This document shows, piece after piece, positions 7,401 through 12,400 of a stretch of DNA of 12,400 nucleotides. A model generated the notes under the pieces. The model searched no databases. It had not been told where the DNA came from and was given only the letters and a program-made list of their open reading frames with translations. The translations under genes and the position numbers were made by a program. Each line of letters opens with the position of its first letter. The stretch's first letter is position 1. The stretch comes from an uncultured Schwartzia sp. (GTDB lineage Bacteria > Bacillota > Negativicutes > Selenomonadales > Selenomonadaceae). The stretch is from positions 1 to 12,400 of the forward strand of contig CAJPQU010000051.1 of assembly GCA_905372875.1 (NCBI GenBank). Direction: 5' to 3'.

Positions 7401-8498
7401 GATCCGGCGACAGGGAAAAAGGTCGCGTCTCTGAACGATACGGTGGACGAGGAGCTGGCGGAAAAGATCTGCCGGGTGCGGGACAAAGTATCCATTCGCA
7501 GCGTTCTCACCTGCAAATCCCAGTATGGCGTCTGCGTTAAATGCTATGGGCGTGATCTGGCCAATGCTACGGAGGTCGATGTGGGCGAAGCGGTGGGCAT
7601 CATCGCGGCGCAATCCATCGGCGAACCAGGTACACAGCTTACCATGCGCACCTTCCATTCCGGCGGCGTCGCTTCCAGCGACGATATTACCCAGGGTCTG
7701 CCGCGGGTTGAGGAACTTTTTGAGGCCCGTAAACCGAAACATCATGCCATCATCGCGGAGATCGAAGGCGTGGCGACGGTAGAGGACAACAAAGGAGTTC
7801 GCAAGGTCATCCTGACGCCGGAAGAAGGCGAGGCACGGGAATACGCGATACCTTACGGCGCCCGTTTAGTGGCCCGGGACGATATGACGCTGAAGCCAGG
7901 GGATAAGATCACCGAAGGCTCCATCAATCCCCACGATATTCTGCGGGTCTGCGGCCTGCGAGAGACGCAGCGCTATCTGGTCTACGAAGTCCAGAAGGTC
8001 TATAAGTCCCAAGGTGTGGAGATCAATGATAAGCACATTGAGGTCATGGTGCGTCAGATGCTCCATAAAGTGAAGATTGAAGAATCAGGAGATACGGATT
8101 TTCTGCCCGGTGAGTACGTTGATATCAACTCCTTTGAGGCGATTAACGCCCGGGTGATTGAGGCGGGGGGCGAACCGGCGGTGGCGAAACCGATTCTCTT
8201 GGGCATTACGAAAGCTTCGCTGGCCACGGATTCGTTCCTTTCGGCTGCATCTTTCCAGGAGACGACCCGCGTTCTTACCGACGCGGCCATTAAGGGGAAA
8301 GTCGATCCTTTGATTGGCCTCAAAGAGAATGTTATCATCGGCAAATTGATCCCTGCCGGAACCGGTATGAGCCGCTACCGCAACATTAACGTGGTGGATC
8401 CGGATGCTGCCGTGGCGGTGGCAAGTGAGGCACCGGCAGAGGAATCCGCGGAAGCGGTTGCCGCTGAGGAGACGGCGGAAGAGCCGATCACGGAATAA
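4470..8498 (+). CDS. rpoC: DNA-directed RNA polymerase subunit beta' with an extra tandem insertion
   Basis: Beta' carries the catalytic magnesium and most of the DNA-binding channel. The product is 1342 residues from a TTG start. In order, the first zinc ribbon has C60, C62, C75 and C78. The catalytic NADFDGD motif is at 447-453, with D449, D451 and D453. The bridge helix runs about 744-778. The second zinc site has C785, C1015, C1022 and C1025. The trigger loop starts near G1039 and includes M1059 and H1063. The large trigger-loop insertion of E. coli is absent. C785 and C1015 are 230 residues apart, against 74 for the matching E. coli pair (C814, C888). The excess is two extra copies of a module (see 6900-7505). 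The protein ends in an Ala/Glu-rich tail from about 1309. Bacillus beta' is about 1200 residues, so this one is long for Firmicutes. Confidence 0.98.
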   Translation: MLDVNNFDSMRIGLASPDKIREWSYGEVKKPETINYRTLKPEKDGLFCERIFGPTRDWECHCGKYKRIRYKGIICDRCGVEVTRSKVRRERMGHIELAAPVSHIWYFKGIPSRMGLILDISPRSLEKVLYFASYIVLDPADTPLMKKQLLTESEYHEHREKFGDSFQVGMGAEAIKTLLEELDLEKMNEDLRQELREVSGQKKVRAIRRLEVVEAFRKSGNDPAWMIMDVVPVIPPELRPMVQLDGGRFATSDLNDLYRRVINRNNRLKRLIDLGAPDIIVRNEKRMLQEAVDALIDNGRRGRPVTGPGNRPLKSLSDMLKGKQGRFRQNLLGKRVDYSGRSVIVVGPELKLHQCGLPKEMALELFKPFVMKKLVNNGVVGNIKAAKRMVERVKPEVWDVLEEVIKEHPVLLNRAPTLHRLGIQAFEPVLTEGRALKLHPLACTAYNADFDGDQMAIHLPLSAEAQAEARILMLAASHILAPKDGRPIIVPTQDMILGSYYLTILRPGAKGEGKFVTGIEEGLLAYQHHELDLQAEISTRVDGYGTVKTSLGRMIFNEILPPEIRYFRQDKETGEWYYGIRIDKKEMGRLVANCFKHFGAGKTAVVIDNVKNLGYHYACLAGMTVAISDVIVPPEKQEIIDATKDIVNKIEKQFSRGLITESERYKKVIDLWTEATDDVGDAMMKNMDAFNPIFMMADSGARGNKQQMRQLAGMRGLMADPSGKIIDLPITANFREGLTVSDYFISSHGARKGLADTALRTADSGYLTRRLVDVAQDVIVREEDCDVVGINLVRVRAKLADSSLAAVEILRDMLVDRVLGEDVLDPKTGELLLPRDIVLTDDDLTLIGESKVKEIVIRGSLASSEAVISNAMISETVTLGTTVAKTRTSLRKGIIREMVGKTTTDAVLSNDGEEVVPPATLLTESLIDAALASDAKEIKVRNGNVRGIEVEAIKEGNSVIEPLADRIIGRVLAEDIMDPATGKKVASLNDTVDEELAEKICRVRDKVSIRSVLTCKSQYGVCVKCYGRDLANATEVDVGEAVGIIAAQSIGEPGTQLTMRTFHSGGVASSDDITQGLPRVEELFEARKPKHHAIIAEIEGVATVEDNKGVRKVILTPEEGEAREYAIPYGARLVARDDMTLKPGDKITEGSINPHDILRVCGLRETQRYLVYEVQKVYKSQGVEINDKHIEVMVRQMLHKVKIEESGDTDFLPGEYVDINSFEAINARVIEAGGEPAVAKPILLGITKASLATDSFLSAASFQETTRVLTDAAIKGKVDPLIGLKENVIIGKLIPAGTGMSRYRNINVVDPDAAVAVASEAPAEESAEAVAAEETAEEPITE
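6900..7505 (+). repeat. Three tandem copies of a beta' module within rpoC (protein-level repeat)
   Basis: The segment just before the second zinc-site cysteines appears three times, at residues 811-858, 896-941 and 964-1012. Copies 1 and 3 align without gaps over R811-G829 and A964-G982 with 10 of 19 identities (R-V-L-x-E-D-x-x-D-P-x-T-G core). Copies 1 and 2 align without gaps over 821-858 and 904-941 with 11 of 38 identities (shared D, GE, P, LT, S, KEI, R). Copy 3 is in the position of the normal single module of E. coli and Bacillus. The copies have diverged, so this is an old duplication rather than an assembly artefact. Confidence 0.75.
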
Positions 8499-8514
8499 GA
8501 GTACGATAAAGCAG

Positions 8515-8554
8515 ACGAAGAGCGGCTGACTCCGGTGAGACAGCCGCTCTTCGT
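8515..8554 (+). terminator. Strong hairpin after rpoC, lacking a T run
   Basis: A perfect 14-bp stem pairs 8515-8528 with 8541-8554 (core AGAGCGGCTG/CAGCCGCTCT). The loop can add CTC/GAG pairs across an A-A mismatch. It is followed by GGTGTAAGG rather than T residues, so it is not a standard intrinsic terminator. It may protect the rpoBC mRNA end or act as a weak or factor-dependent terminator. No promoter is evident between it and the next gene. Confidence 0.6.
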
Positions 8555-8596
8555 GGTGTAAGGAAGCGATAAGAGGGATTGAGGAGGGAACAAGCC

Positions 8597-9157
8597 ATGG
8601 GAAAACTGACATTAGAGAGAGCCAGAGAAATTTTGGCTAAACATACGACACAGCCGCATCTTTTTCTCCACGCCAAGGCTGTGAGTGCCGCGATGGGCGC
8701 GATGGCGGAATATTTCAGTGGAGATAAGGAGCATTGGGAGGCCATTGGGTATTTGCATGATGTGGATTATGAGAAGTATCCCCAGGAACATTGCCATCAT
8801 GTACGGGAGCTGTTAATGCCGGAAGGCGTGGAGGAGGAAGATATAAAGACTATTATCGCCCATGGGTACGGGCTGGTAACGGAGGAAGTGGAACCGACGA
8901 CGGATATCGCCAAAAGCCTGTTTGCGGTGGATGAGCTTACCGGCATCGTCCAGGCGTATGGGCGCATGCGCCCGGAAGGGTTGACAGGGATGGAGGTTAA
9001 AAGTCTGAAAAAGAAATTTAAGGATAAGAATTTTGCGGCGAAATGCAACCGAGAGGTGATCAAAAAAGGATTTGATATGCTGGGGCTGGACGGCAGTATC
9101 GTCATGGATCGCTGTATTGCGGGCATGCAAGCGCATAAGGAGGAGTTGGAACTTTGA
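8597..9157 (+). CDS. HD-domain metal-dependent hydrolase, substrate unknown
   Basis: HD proteins use histidine/aspartate-bound metal to cleave phosphate esters, often of nucleotides. This 186-residue protein shows the expected pattern: H25 (FLHAK), H54-D55 (GYLHDVDY), a further His cluster at 65-68, H89 (IIAHGYG) and D112 (AVDELTG). It has no signal peptide, membrane segment or second domain. It looks like the stand-alone predicted-hydrolase branch of the superfamily. The C-terminal part is lysine-rich (LKKKFKDKNF) around 133-142. The start is ATG 8597, nine bases after GAGGAGG (8581-8587). A TTG at 8579 is in frame but lies upstream of that site. With no promoter visible, it may depend on read-through from rpoC. 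The biological substrate cannot be inferred. Confidence 0.85.
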   Translation: MGKLTLERAREILAKHTTQPHLFLHAKAVSAAMGAMAEYFSGDKEHWEAIGYLHDVDYEKYPQEHCHHVRELLMPEGVEEEDIKTIIAHGYGLVTEEVEPTTDIAKSLFAVDELTGIVQAYGRMRPEGLTGMEVKSLKKKFKDKNFAAKCNREVIKKGFDMLGLDGSIVMDRCIAGMQAHKEELEL

Positions 9158-9201
9158 TGCCTACCGAAGCCTGTTCTCGCCGGCGTACTTTTTGGGCAAG
9201 G

Positions 9202-9230
9202 TTTACTTTTGGTGTGGTTTTCTTTATAAT
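9202..9230 (+). promoter_or_regulatory. Sigma-A-type promoter for the three-gene unit
   Basis: A perfect -10 TATAAT lies at 9225-9230. TTTACT at 9202-9207 (4/6 match) is a -35 at the ideal 17-base spacing. Transcription would start near 9237, about 30 bases before ATG 9268. This argues against ATG 9247, which would leave almost no leader and no ribosome-binding site. Confidence 0.8.
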
Positions 9231-9267
9231 ATAAAAGTAGCGTAATATGCGGAAATCAGGTGAAACT

Positions 9268-9786
9268 ATGGGGCAGTTGATAGGGTATCAGGGGATTTTA
9301 CCCGAAGTGGGCGCCGGAGTGTTCATCGCTGATGGGGCACGGGTTATTGGCAATGTAACCCTGCGCAAAGGGGCAAATGTCTGGTATAATACCGTCCTGC
9401 GCGGCGATATTGCTCCCATTGAAGTCGGGCAGTTTACGAACTTGCAGGACAATGTGACCGTACACGTCATGAGTCATGAGCCGACAATCATTGGCGATTA
9501 TGTCACCGTGGGGCATGGTGCGATCATTCATTGTTCAAAGGTAGGCAATAATTGCCTCATTGGCATGGGGGCGATTCTCTTGGGTTACGCAGAGATTGGG
9601 GAGAATTGCGTGATCGGCGCGGGGACACTCCTCACGCAGCATAAGAAAATTCCCGCGAATTCCATGGTCTATGGAAATCCGGCCCGTATCGTCCGCACTT
9701 TGCGGGCCGATGAGATCGAGGCGGTTCATCAGTCGGCGTTGGATTATTACGATATTGCGCAAAAATATTTAAAAAATAACGAGTAG
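9268..9786 (+). CDS. Gamma-carbonic-anhydrase-like hexapeptide-repeat protein
   Basis: This 172-residue protein is a left-handed beta-helix of the gamma-carbonic anhydrase/YrdA group, which forms trimers with metal sites between subunits. Imperfect hexapeptide repeats cover most of residues 14-125. The three metal-binding histidines are present: H66 (NVTVH), H83 and H88 (VGHGAIIH). The flanking family residues R45, D47, Q60 and D61 are present too. The ending YGNPARIVR is also typical. Some members hydrate CO2 and many have no proven activity, so true carbonic anhydrase function is only likely. The start is ATG 9268, behind AGGTGA (9258-9263). The alternative ATG 9247 would add 7 residues but lacks a ribosome-binding site. 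It is the first gene of a unit with ndk, 14 bases downstream. Confidence 0.88.
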   Translation: MGQLIGYQGILPEVGAGVFIADGARVIGNVTLRKGANVWYNTVLRGDIAPIEVGQFTNLQDNVTVHVMSHEPTIIGDYVTVGHGAIIHCSKVGNNCLIGMGAILLGYAEIGENCVIGAGTLLTQHKKIPANSMVYGNPARIVRTLRADEIEAVHQSALDYYDIAQKYLKNNE

Positions 9787-9800
9787 GAGAGGATATTTTT

Positions 9801-10217
9801 ATGGAAAAGACACTGGTACTCATTAAACCGGATGCGTATAAAAAACATCACACAGGAGATATCATCAAGCGTTACGAGGATGAAGGGCTGACCATTCTGG
9901 CTATGCGCCTGATGAAGATGACGAAGGAGGTCGCTGCCAAGCATTACGAGGAGCATATCGGTCGTCCTTACTATGCGGAGTTAGAGAGTTTCATGACGTC
10001 CGGCCCCATTGTGGCCATGGTTTTAGCGGGGAAGGACGTCATCCGGAAGGTGCGCGACCTCAACGGAAAGACTGATCCTAAGGAAGCGGCGCCGGGGACG
10101 ATCCGTCAGCTTTATGCCGCTAGCAAAGGCGAGAATGCGGTACACGCTTCCGACAGTCCGGAGAGTGCGGCGCGGGAGATCCATATTTTCTTCAACGAAA
10201 CCGAAATTTTTGATTGA
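9801..10217 (+). CDS. ndk: Nucleoside diphosphate kinase
   Basis: This enzyme transfers the gamma phosphate of ATP to other nucleoside diphosphates through a phosphohistidine, balancing NTP and dNTP pools. The 138-residue protein has normal family length. It shows K9 (LIKPDA), Y49 (with HIGRPYY after it), R85, T91 (GKTDP), R102 (APGTIR), N112 and the catalytic H115 in NAVHASDSPESA, with E121 following. The segment between R102 and N112 (QLYAASKGE) differs from the more common GDF/GKF form. It matches a variant I associate with clostridial and archaeal relatives. The ribosome-binding site AGGAGAGG (9785-9792) overlaps the stop of the preceding gene, so the two are tightly linked. Confidence 0.97.
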   Translation: MEKTLVLIKPDAYKKHHTGDIIKRYEDEGLTILAMRLMKMTKEVAAKHYEEHIGRPYYAELESFMTSGPIVAMVLAGKDVIRKVRDLNGKTDPKEAAPGTIRQLYAASKGENAVHASDSPESAAREIHIFFNETEIFD

Positions 10218-10228
10218 GGTGATGAAGC

Positions 10229-10732
10229 ATGGGAGTTTACACGAAGACGGGAGATAAAGGGCAGACCAGCCTCTACACGGGCGAGCGGGTCGATAAGGAT
10301 TCGCTGCGGGTGGAGACTTACGGCACCATCGACGAGATGAATTCGGCGCTGGGCATGGCCCGGGCCTTTTGTGAGAACGAGGAAGTTAAGACACTTCTCT
10401 ACATGCTGCAAAAGGATGTGTCACTTTTTATGGCTGATTTGGCCAGCCTCGGGCAGCCGCCGCACATCACGGAGATGAACGTCTCGGAGATGGAGCAGGA
10501 GATGGATCGCATCGAGGGTATTGTCGGGCCGTTACGGAAATTCTTAGTACCGGGAGATACGAAGGGCGGGGCCATGTTGGATCTGGCCCGAACCATGGCG
10601 CGCCGGGCGGAGCGCCAGATGCTGCGCCTGGCACGGGAAGAAGAAGTTCACGAGACGGATCGGCTGTACATCAACCGTTTATCGGATTACTGCTTTATGC
10701 TCATGCGGTTGGAGGAACATCCGTCGGAATGA
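10229..10732 (+). CDS. pduO: PduO-type ATP:cob(I)alamin adenosyltransferase
   Basis: The enzyme attaches the adenosyl group of ATP to reduced cobalamin, making coenzyme B12 for radical mutases and dehydratases. The 167-residue protein shows the N-terminal nucleotide-binding motif YTKTGDKGQTSL (4-15), the TYGTIDEMNSALG segment (30-42), DLARTMARRAER (118-129) and YINRLSDYCF (147-156). These place it in the PduO/MMAB family, not CobA or EutT. The usual LPGG segment reads VPGD (107-110), a modest departure whose effect is unknown. The GAGGTGA ribosome-binding site (10216-10222) overlaps the ndk stop and the genes are 11 bases apart, so translation is probably coupled. It is the last gene before a terminator. 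A role for B12 in propionate or other mutase metabolism is inference; no such gene is in the window. Confidence 0.93.
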   Translation: MGVYTKTGDKGQTSLYTGERVDKDSLRVETYGTIDEMNSALGMARAFCENEEVKTLLYMLQKDVSLFMADLASLGQPPHITEMNVSEMEQEMDRIEGIVGPLRKFLVPGDTKGGAMLDLARTMARRAERQMLRLAREEEVHETDRLYINRLSDYCFMLMRLEEHPSE

Positions 10733-10738
10733 AGGACG

Positions 10739-10773
10739 AAAGGCCATGAAACCTTGAAGGTTCATGGCCTTTT
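10739..10773 (+). terminator. Intrinsic terminator after pduO
   Basis: A 12-bp stem pairs AAAGGCCATGAA (10739-10750) with TTCATGGCCTTT (10761-10772). Three further pairs can form inside after one bulged base. The 3' arm ends in four T. It is nearly symmetric, with A residues before and T residues after, and closes the 9202-10732 unit. Confidence 0.88.
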
Positions 10774-10885
10774 GCGCGTACTGACATGAATTCTGTATAC
10801 TTCGTTTTCCCGGGCAGGAAAAAGATGTTCGGCTTCGAATATGCGAATACAGAAAGAATATTACTTGGTAAAGGGGATTATAATA

Positions 10886-12130
10886 ATGGCAATGAGTATG
10901 GCGGCTTCCCATGCCACCGGTCGGGAGCTGAATGACGCAATCTTTGGCGCGAGTGCGGCGGCGAAAGCGGCGGCAGCAAAAGTGGGGGCAGATAAGGTCA
11001 TCAATGCCACCATCGGCGCGATTATGGACGACGAAGAAAGATTGGCCTGTATTCCGACGATGGAGAAGGTCTACCGGGCGCTCCCCATGAGCGACATCAT
11101 CGCTTATGCGCCCATTGATGGTCTGCCGGATTACCTAAACGCGGTGATCGATCTGACTTTCGCGGCCCAAAAGCCCGAGGGCTACACGGCGGCGGTGGCT
11201 ACCGCCGGAGGAACGGGAGCGGTGCACCACGCCATCGCCAACTATTCGGAGATCGGCGATCAGGTGCTGACATCGGATTGGTTTTGGGGGCCGTACAATG
11301 TCCTCTGTCAAGATCAGGGCCGTCAATTAGCTACCTATTCACTCTTTGACGAGGCGCAGCAGTTCAATCGACAGGCTTTTGCCGCTAAGGTAGAAGAGCT
11401 TTTGAAAAAACAGTCCTCCCTGCTTATCGTTCTTAATACCCCGGCGCACAATCCCACCGGTTACAGCTTTTCTGAGGCGGATTGGGCCGAGGTATTGGAG
11501 ATATGTAAGAACGAGATCAAGAAAGGCGACAAGAAGATCAGTCTCTTGGTAGACATCGCCTACATTGACTACGCGGGGGAAAAGAATGAAGCCCGCCGCT
11601 TCATGAAGCAGTTCTCTCATCTGCCGGCTAATCTCTTCGTCATGTTTGCCTTCAGCATGTCGAAGGGCTACACGATGTATGGGCAGCGCACTGGCGCTAT
11701 CGTGGGTTTTTCTTCTGACAAGGCGGTTATTGAGGAATTTAGGACGGTTAGCGCTTTTTCCGGCCGGGCAACGTGGTCGAATATCAATCGCGGGGCCATG
11801 ACGGCCCTTGCGGTGATCCAGAAAGATGCGGCGCTCAAGGCGGCCTTTGAGGCGGAGCGGGAGGCGCTTTATCAAATGATTCGCCAGCGGGGCGCCATTT
11901 TCATGGAGGAGGCGAAGGCCTGCGCCCTGAACGCGCTGCCCTATAAGGCAGGCTTCTTCCTTTCCATTCCCGCTGCCAATCCGGCGGCGGTCTGCGAGCG
12001 GCTGCATGAGGACTTCATCTTCCCGGTTCCCTTGAAGAAAGGCGTGCGGGTGGCGGTCTGCGCCGTGCCCGCCAAAAAGATGAGAGGTATGGCGGCCAAG
12101 ATCAAAAGAGCCTGGGACGCAGTGCAGTAA
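10886..12130 (+). CDS. PLP-dependent aminotransferase, aspartate/aromatic class I type
   Basis: This is a fold-type I pyridoxal-phosphate enzyme of 414 residues, the usual length. N189 lies in the NPTG motif (HNPTGYSF). D223 and Y226 lie in DIAY. The Schiff-base lysine is K260 in FSMSKGYTMYGQR. R388 (KGVRVAV) corresponds to the substrate-carboxylate arginine. The AGGTGAVHHA and SDWFWGPY segments resemble the aspartate/aromatic (TyrB/AspC-like) branch more than the Bacillus AspB branch. The amino donor cannot be assigned. The start is ATG 10886, nine bases after AAAGGGG (10870-10876). An in-frame ATG at 10841 would add 15 residues but has no ribosome-binding site. No confident promoter is visible in 10774-10885. 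The gene is isolated between two terminators. Confidence 0.9.
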   Translation: MAMSMAASHATGRELNDAIFGASAAAKAAAAKVGADKVINATIGAIMDDEERLACIPTMEKVYRALPMSDIIAYAPIDGLPDYLNAVIDLTFAAQKPEGYTAAVATAGGTGAVHHAIANYSEIGDQVLTSDWFWGPYNVLCQDQGRQLATYSLFDEAQQFNRQAFAAKVEELLKKQSSLLIVLNTPAHNPTGYSFSEADWAEVLEICKNEIKKGDKKISLLVDIAYIDYAGEKNEARRFMKQFSHLPANLFVMFAFSMSKGYTMYGQRTGAIVGFSSDKAVIEEFRTVSAFSGRATWSNINRGAMTALAVIQKDAALKAAFEAEREALYQMIRQRGAIFMEEAKACALNALPYKAGFFLSIPAANPAAVCERLHEDFIFPVPLKKGVRVAVCAVPAKKMRGMAAKIKRAWDAVQ

Positions 12131-12153
12131 AATTCTTGACAGCAGAATATTTT

Positions 12154-12186
12154 GATGGCATCTCGTGGGGGGTGCCGTCTTTTTTT
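12154..12186 (+). terminator. Intrinsic terminator after the aminotransferase gene
   Basis: A 9-bp stem pairs GATGGCATC (12154-12162) with GGTGCCGTC (12171-12179), including two G-U pairs. The 8-base loop is G-rich. Seven T follow (12180-12186). This is a standard intrinsic terminator, 24 bases after the stop codon. Confidence 0.9.
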
Positions 12187-12299
12187 ACCTCATGTAGATG
12201 CCTTTGCCGGCGAAAGTATGGGGCGGCGGGAGAACACGGCGGTTTGGCGAAATTTCGGAATAGGTTAGGGATAGTTTCAGGCGAGGAGGCAAGAGGCTC

Positions 12300-12400
12300 A
12301 TGAAGGAAGAAAACGAGTGGAACAGCATAACGAAGCGGCGATTGCTGCGGTTCGTGGAATTAAATTACGACGACATCGCCGCCGGCGGCGCGGCGGATCG
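12300..12400 (+). CDS. Start of an unrecognised protein (3' end outside window)
   Basis: ATG 12300 follows a good ribosome-binding site, GAGGAGG (12283-12289), at 10 bases. The frame stays open to the window end. The 33 complete codons give MKEENEWNSITKRRLLRFVE, then a segment with NYDD and an Ala/Gly-rich end. The N-terminus is hydrophilic and charged with no signal peptide. Family and function cannot be told from this fragment. No clear promoter is seen in 12187-12299. Confidence 0.6.
   Translation, partial: MKEENEWNSITKRRLLRFVELNYDDIAAGGAAD

Noticed and set aside
9247..9249. ATG as an upstream start for the gamma-carbonic-anhydrase-like gene
   Set aside because: It is only about 10 bases after the predicted transcript start and lacks a ribosome-binding site. 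ATG 9268 has AGGTGA in place and begins the conserved domain.
10781..10801. CTGACA and TATACT as a promoter for the aminotransferase gene
   Set aside because: The spacing is only 9 bases, so they cannot work as a -35/-10 pair. TATAAT at 10879-10884 is too close to the ATG.
10841..10843. ATG as an upstream start for the aminotransferase
   Set aside because: No ribosome-binding site precedes it, while AAAGGGG is well placed for ATG 10886.
12136..12141. TTGACA after the aminotransferase stop
   Set aside because: There is no -10 at a suitable distance, and a terminator follows immediately.
1..12400. CRISPR arrays, insertion sequences, tRNA or rRNA genes, prophage or defence genes
   Set aside because: No regularly spaced direct repeats, transposase-like frames, terminal inverted repeats or tRNA-like folds were seen. 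The window is housekeeping in content.

Overview
The window is a housekeeping stretch of a Firmicutes-type chromosome. RpoB, RpoC and L7/L12 read like Firmicutes proteins. Negativicutes is my tentative placement, resting on the look of the RpoB/RpoC termini, the moderately high GC seen by eye and the gene content. I could not test this against a database. All genes lie on the + strand. I see no mobile element, CRISPR array, tRNA or rRNA.

Layout. (1) 1-242 is the C-terminal part of ribosomal protein L7/L12, closed by a strong intrinsic terminator. (2) 243-707 is an unusually elaborate rplL-rpoB spacer. It holds a promoter, a bulged hairpin, a second terminator-like hairpin and then a region with mutually exclusive pairings and short ORFs. 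(3) 708-8498 is rpoB-rpoC, the two large RNA polymerase subunits, with near-identical ribosome-binding regions in front of both genes. RpoC carries about 153 extra residues, made of tandem copies of a module that is normally single. (4) 8597-9157 is an HD-domain hydrolase of unknown substrate, placed where many Firmicutes carry the rpsL-rpsG-fusA cluster. (5) 9202-10773 is a compact unit of one promoter, three closely spaced genes and one terminator. The genes encode a gamma-carbonic-anhydrase-like protein, nucleoside diphosphate kinase and a PduO-type cobalamin adenosyltransferase. (6) 10886-12130 is a stand-alone fold-type I aminotransferase with its own terminator. (7) 12300 onward is the start of an unrecognised gene that runs off the window.

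How they work together. L7/L12 and RNA polymerase are linked by the classic rplKAJL-rpoBC arrangement. Here the polymerase genes appear uncoupled from the ribosomal genes by a terminator and given their own promoter and leader RNA. The downstream genes are metabolic, and no shared pathway is evident. I did not find a clear new multi-gene system. The observations most worth following up are the rpoBC leader and the RpoC module triplication.
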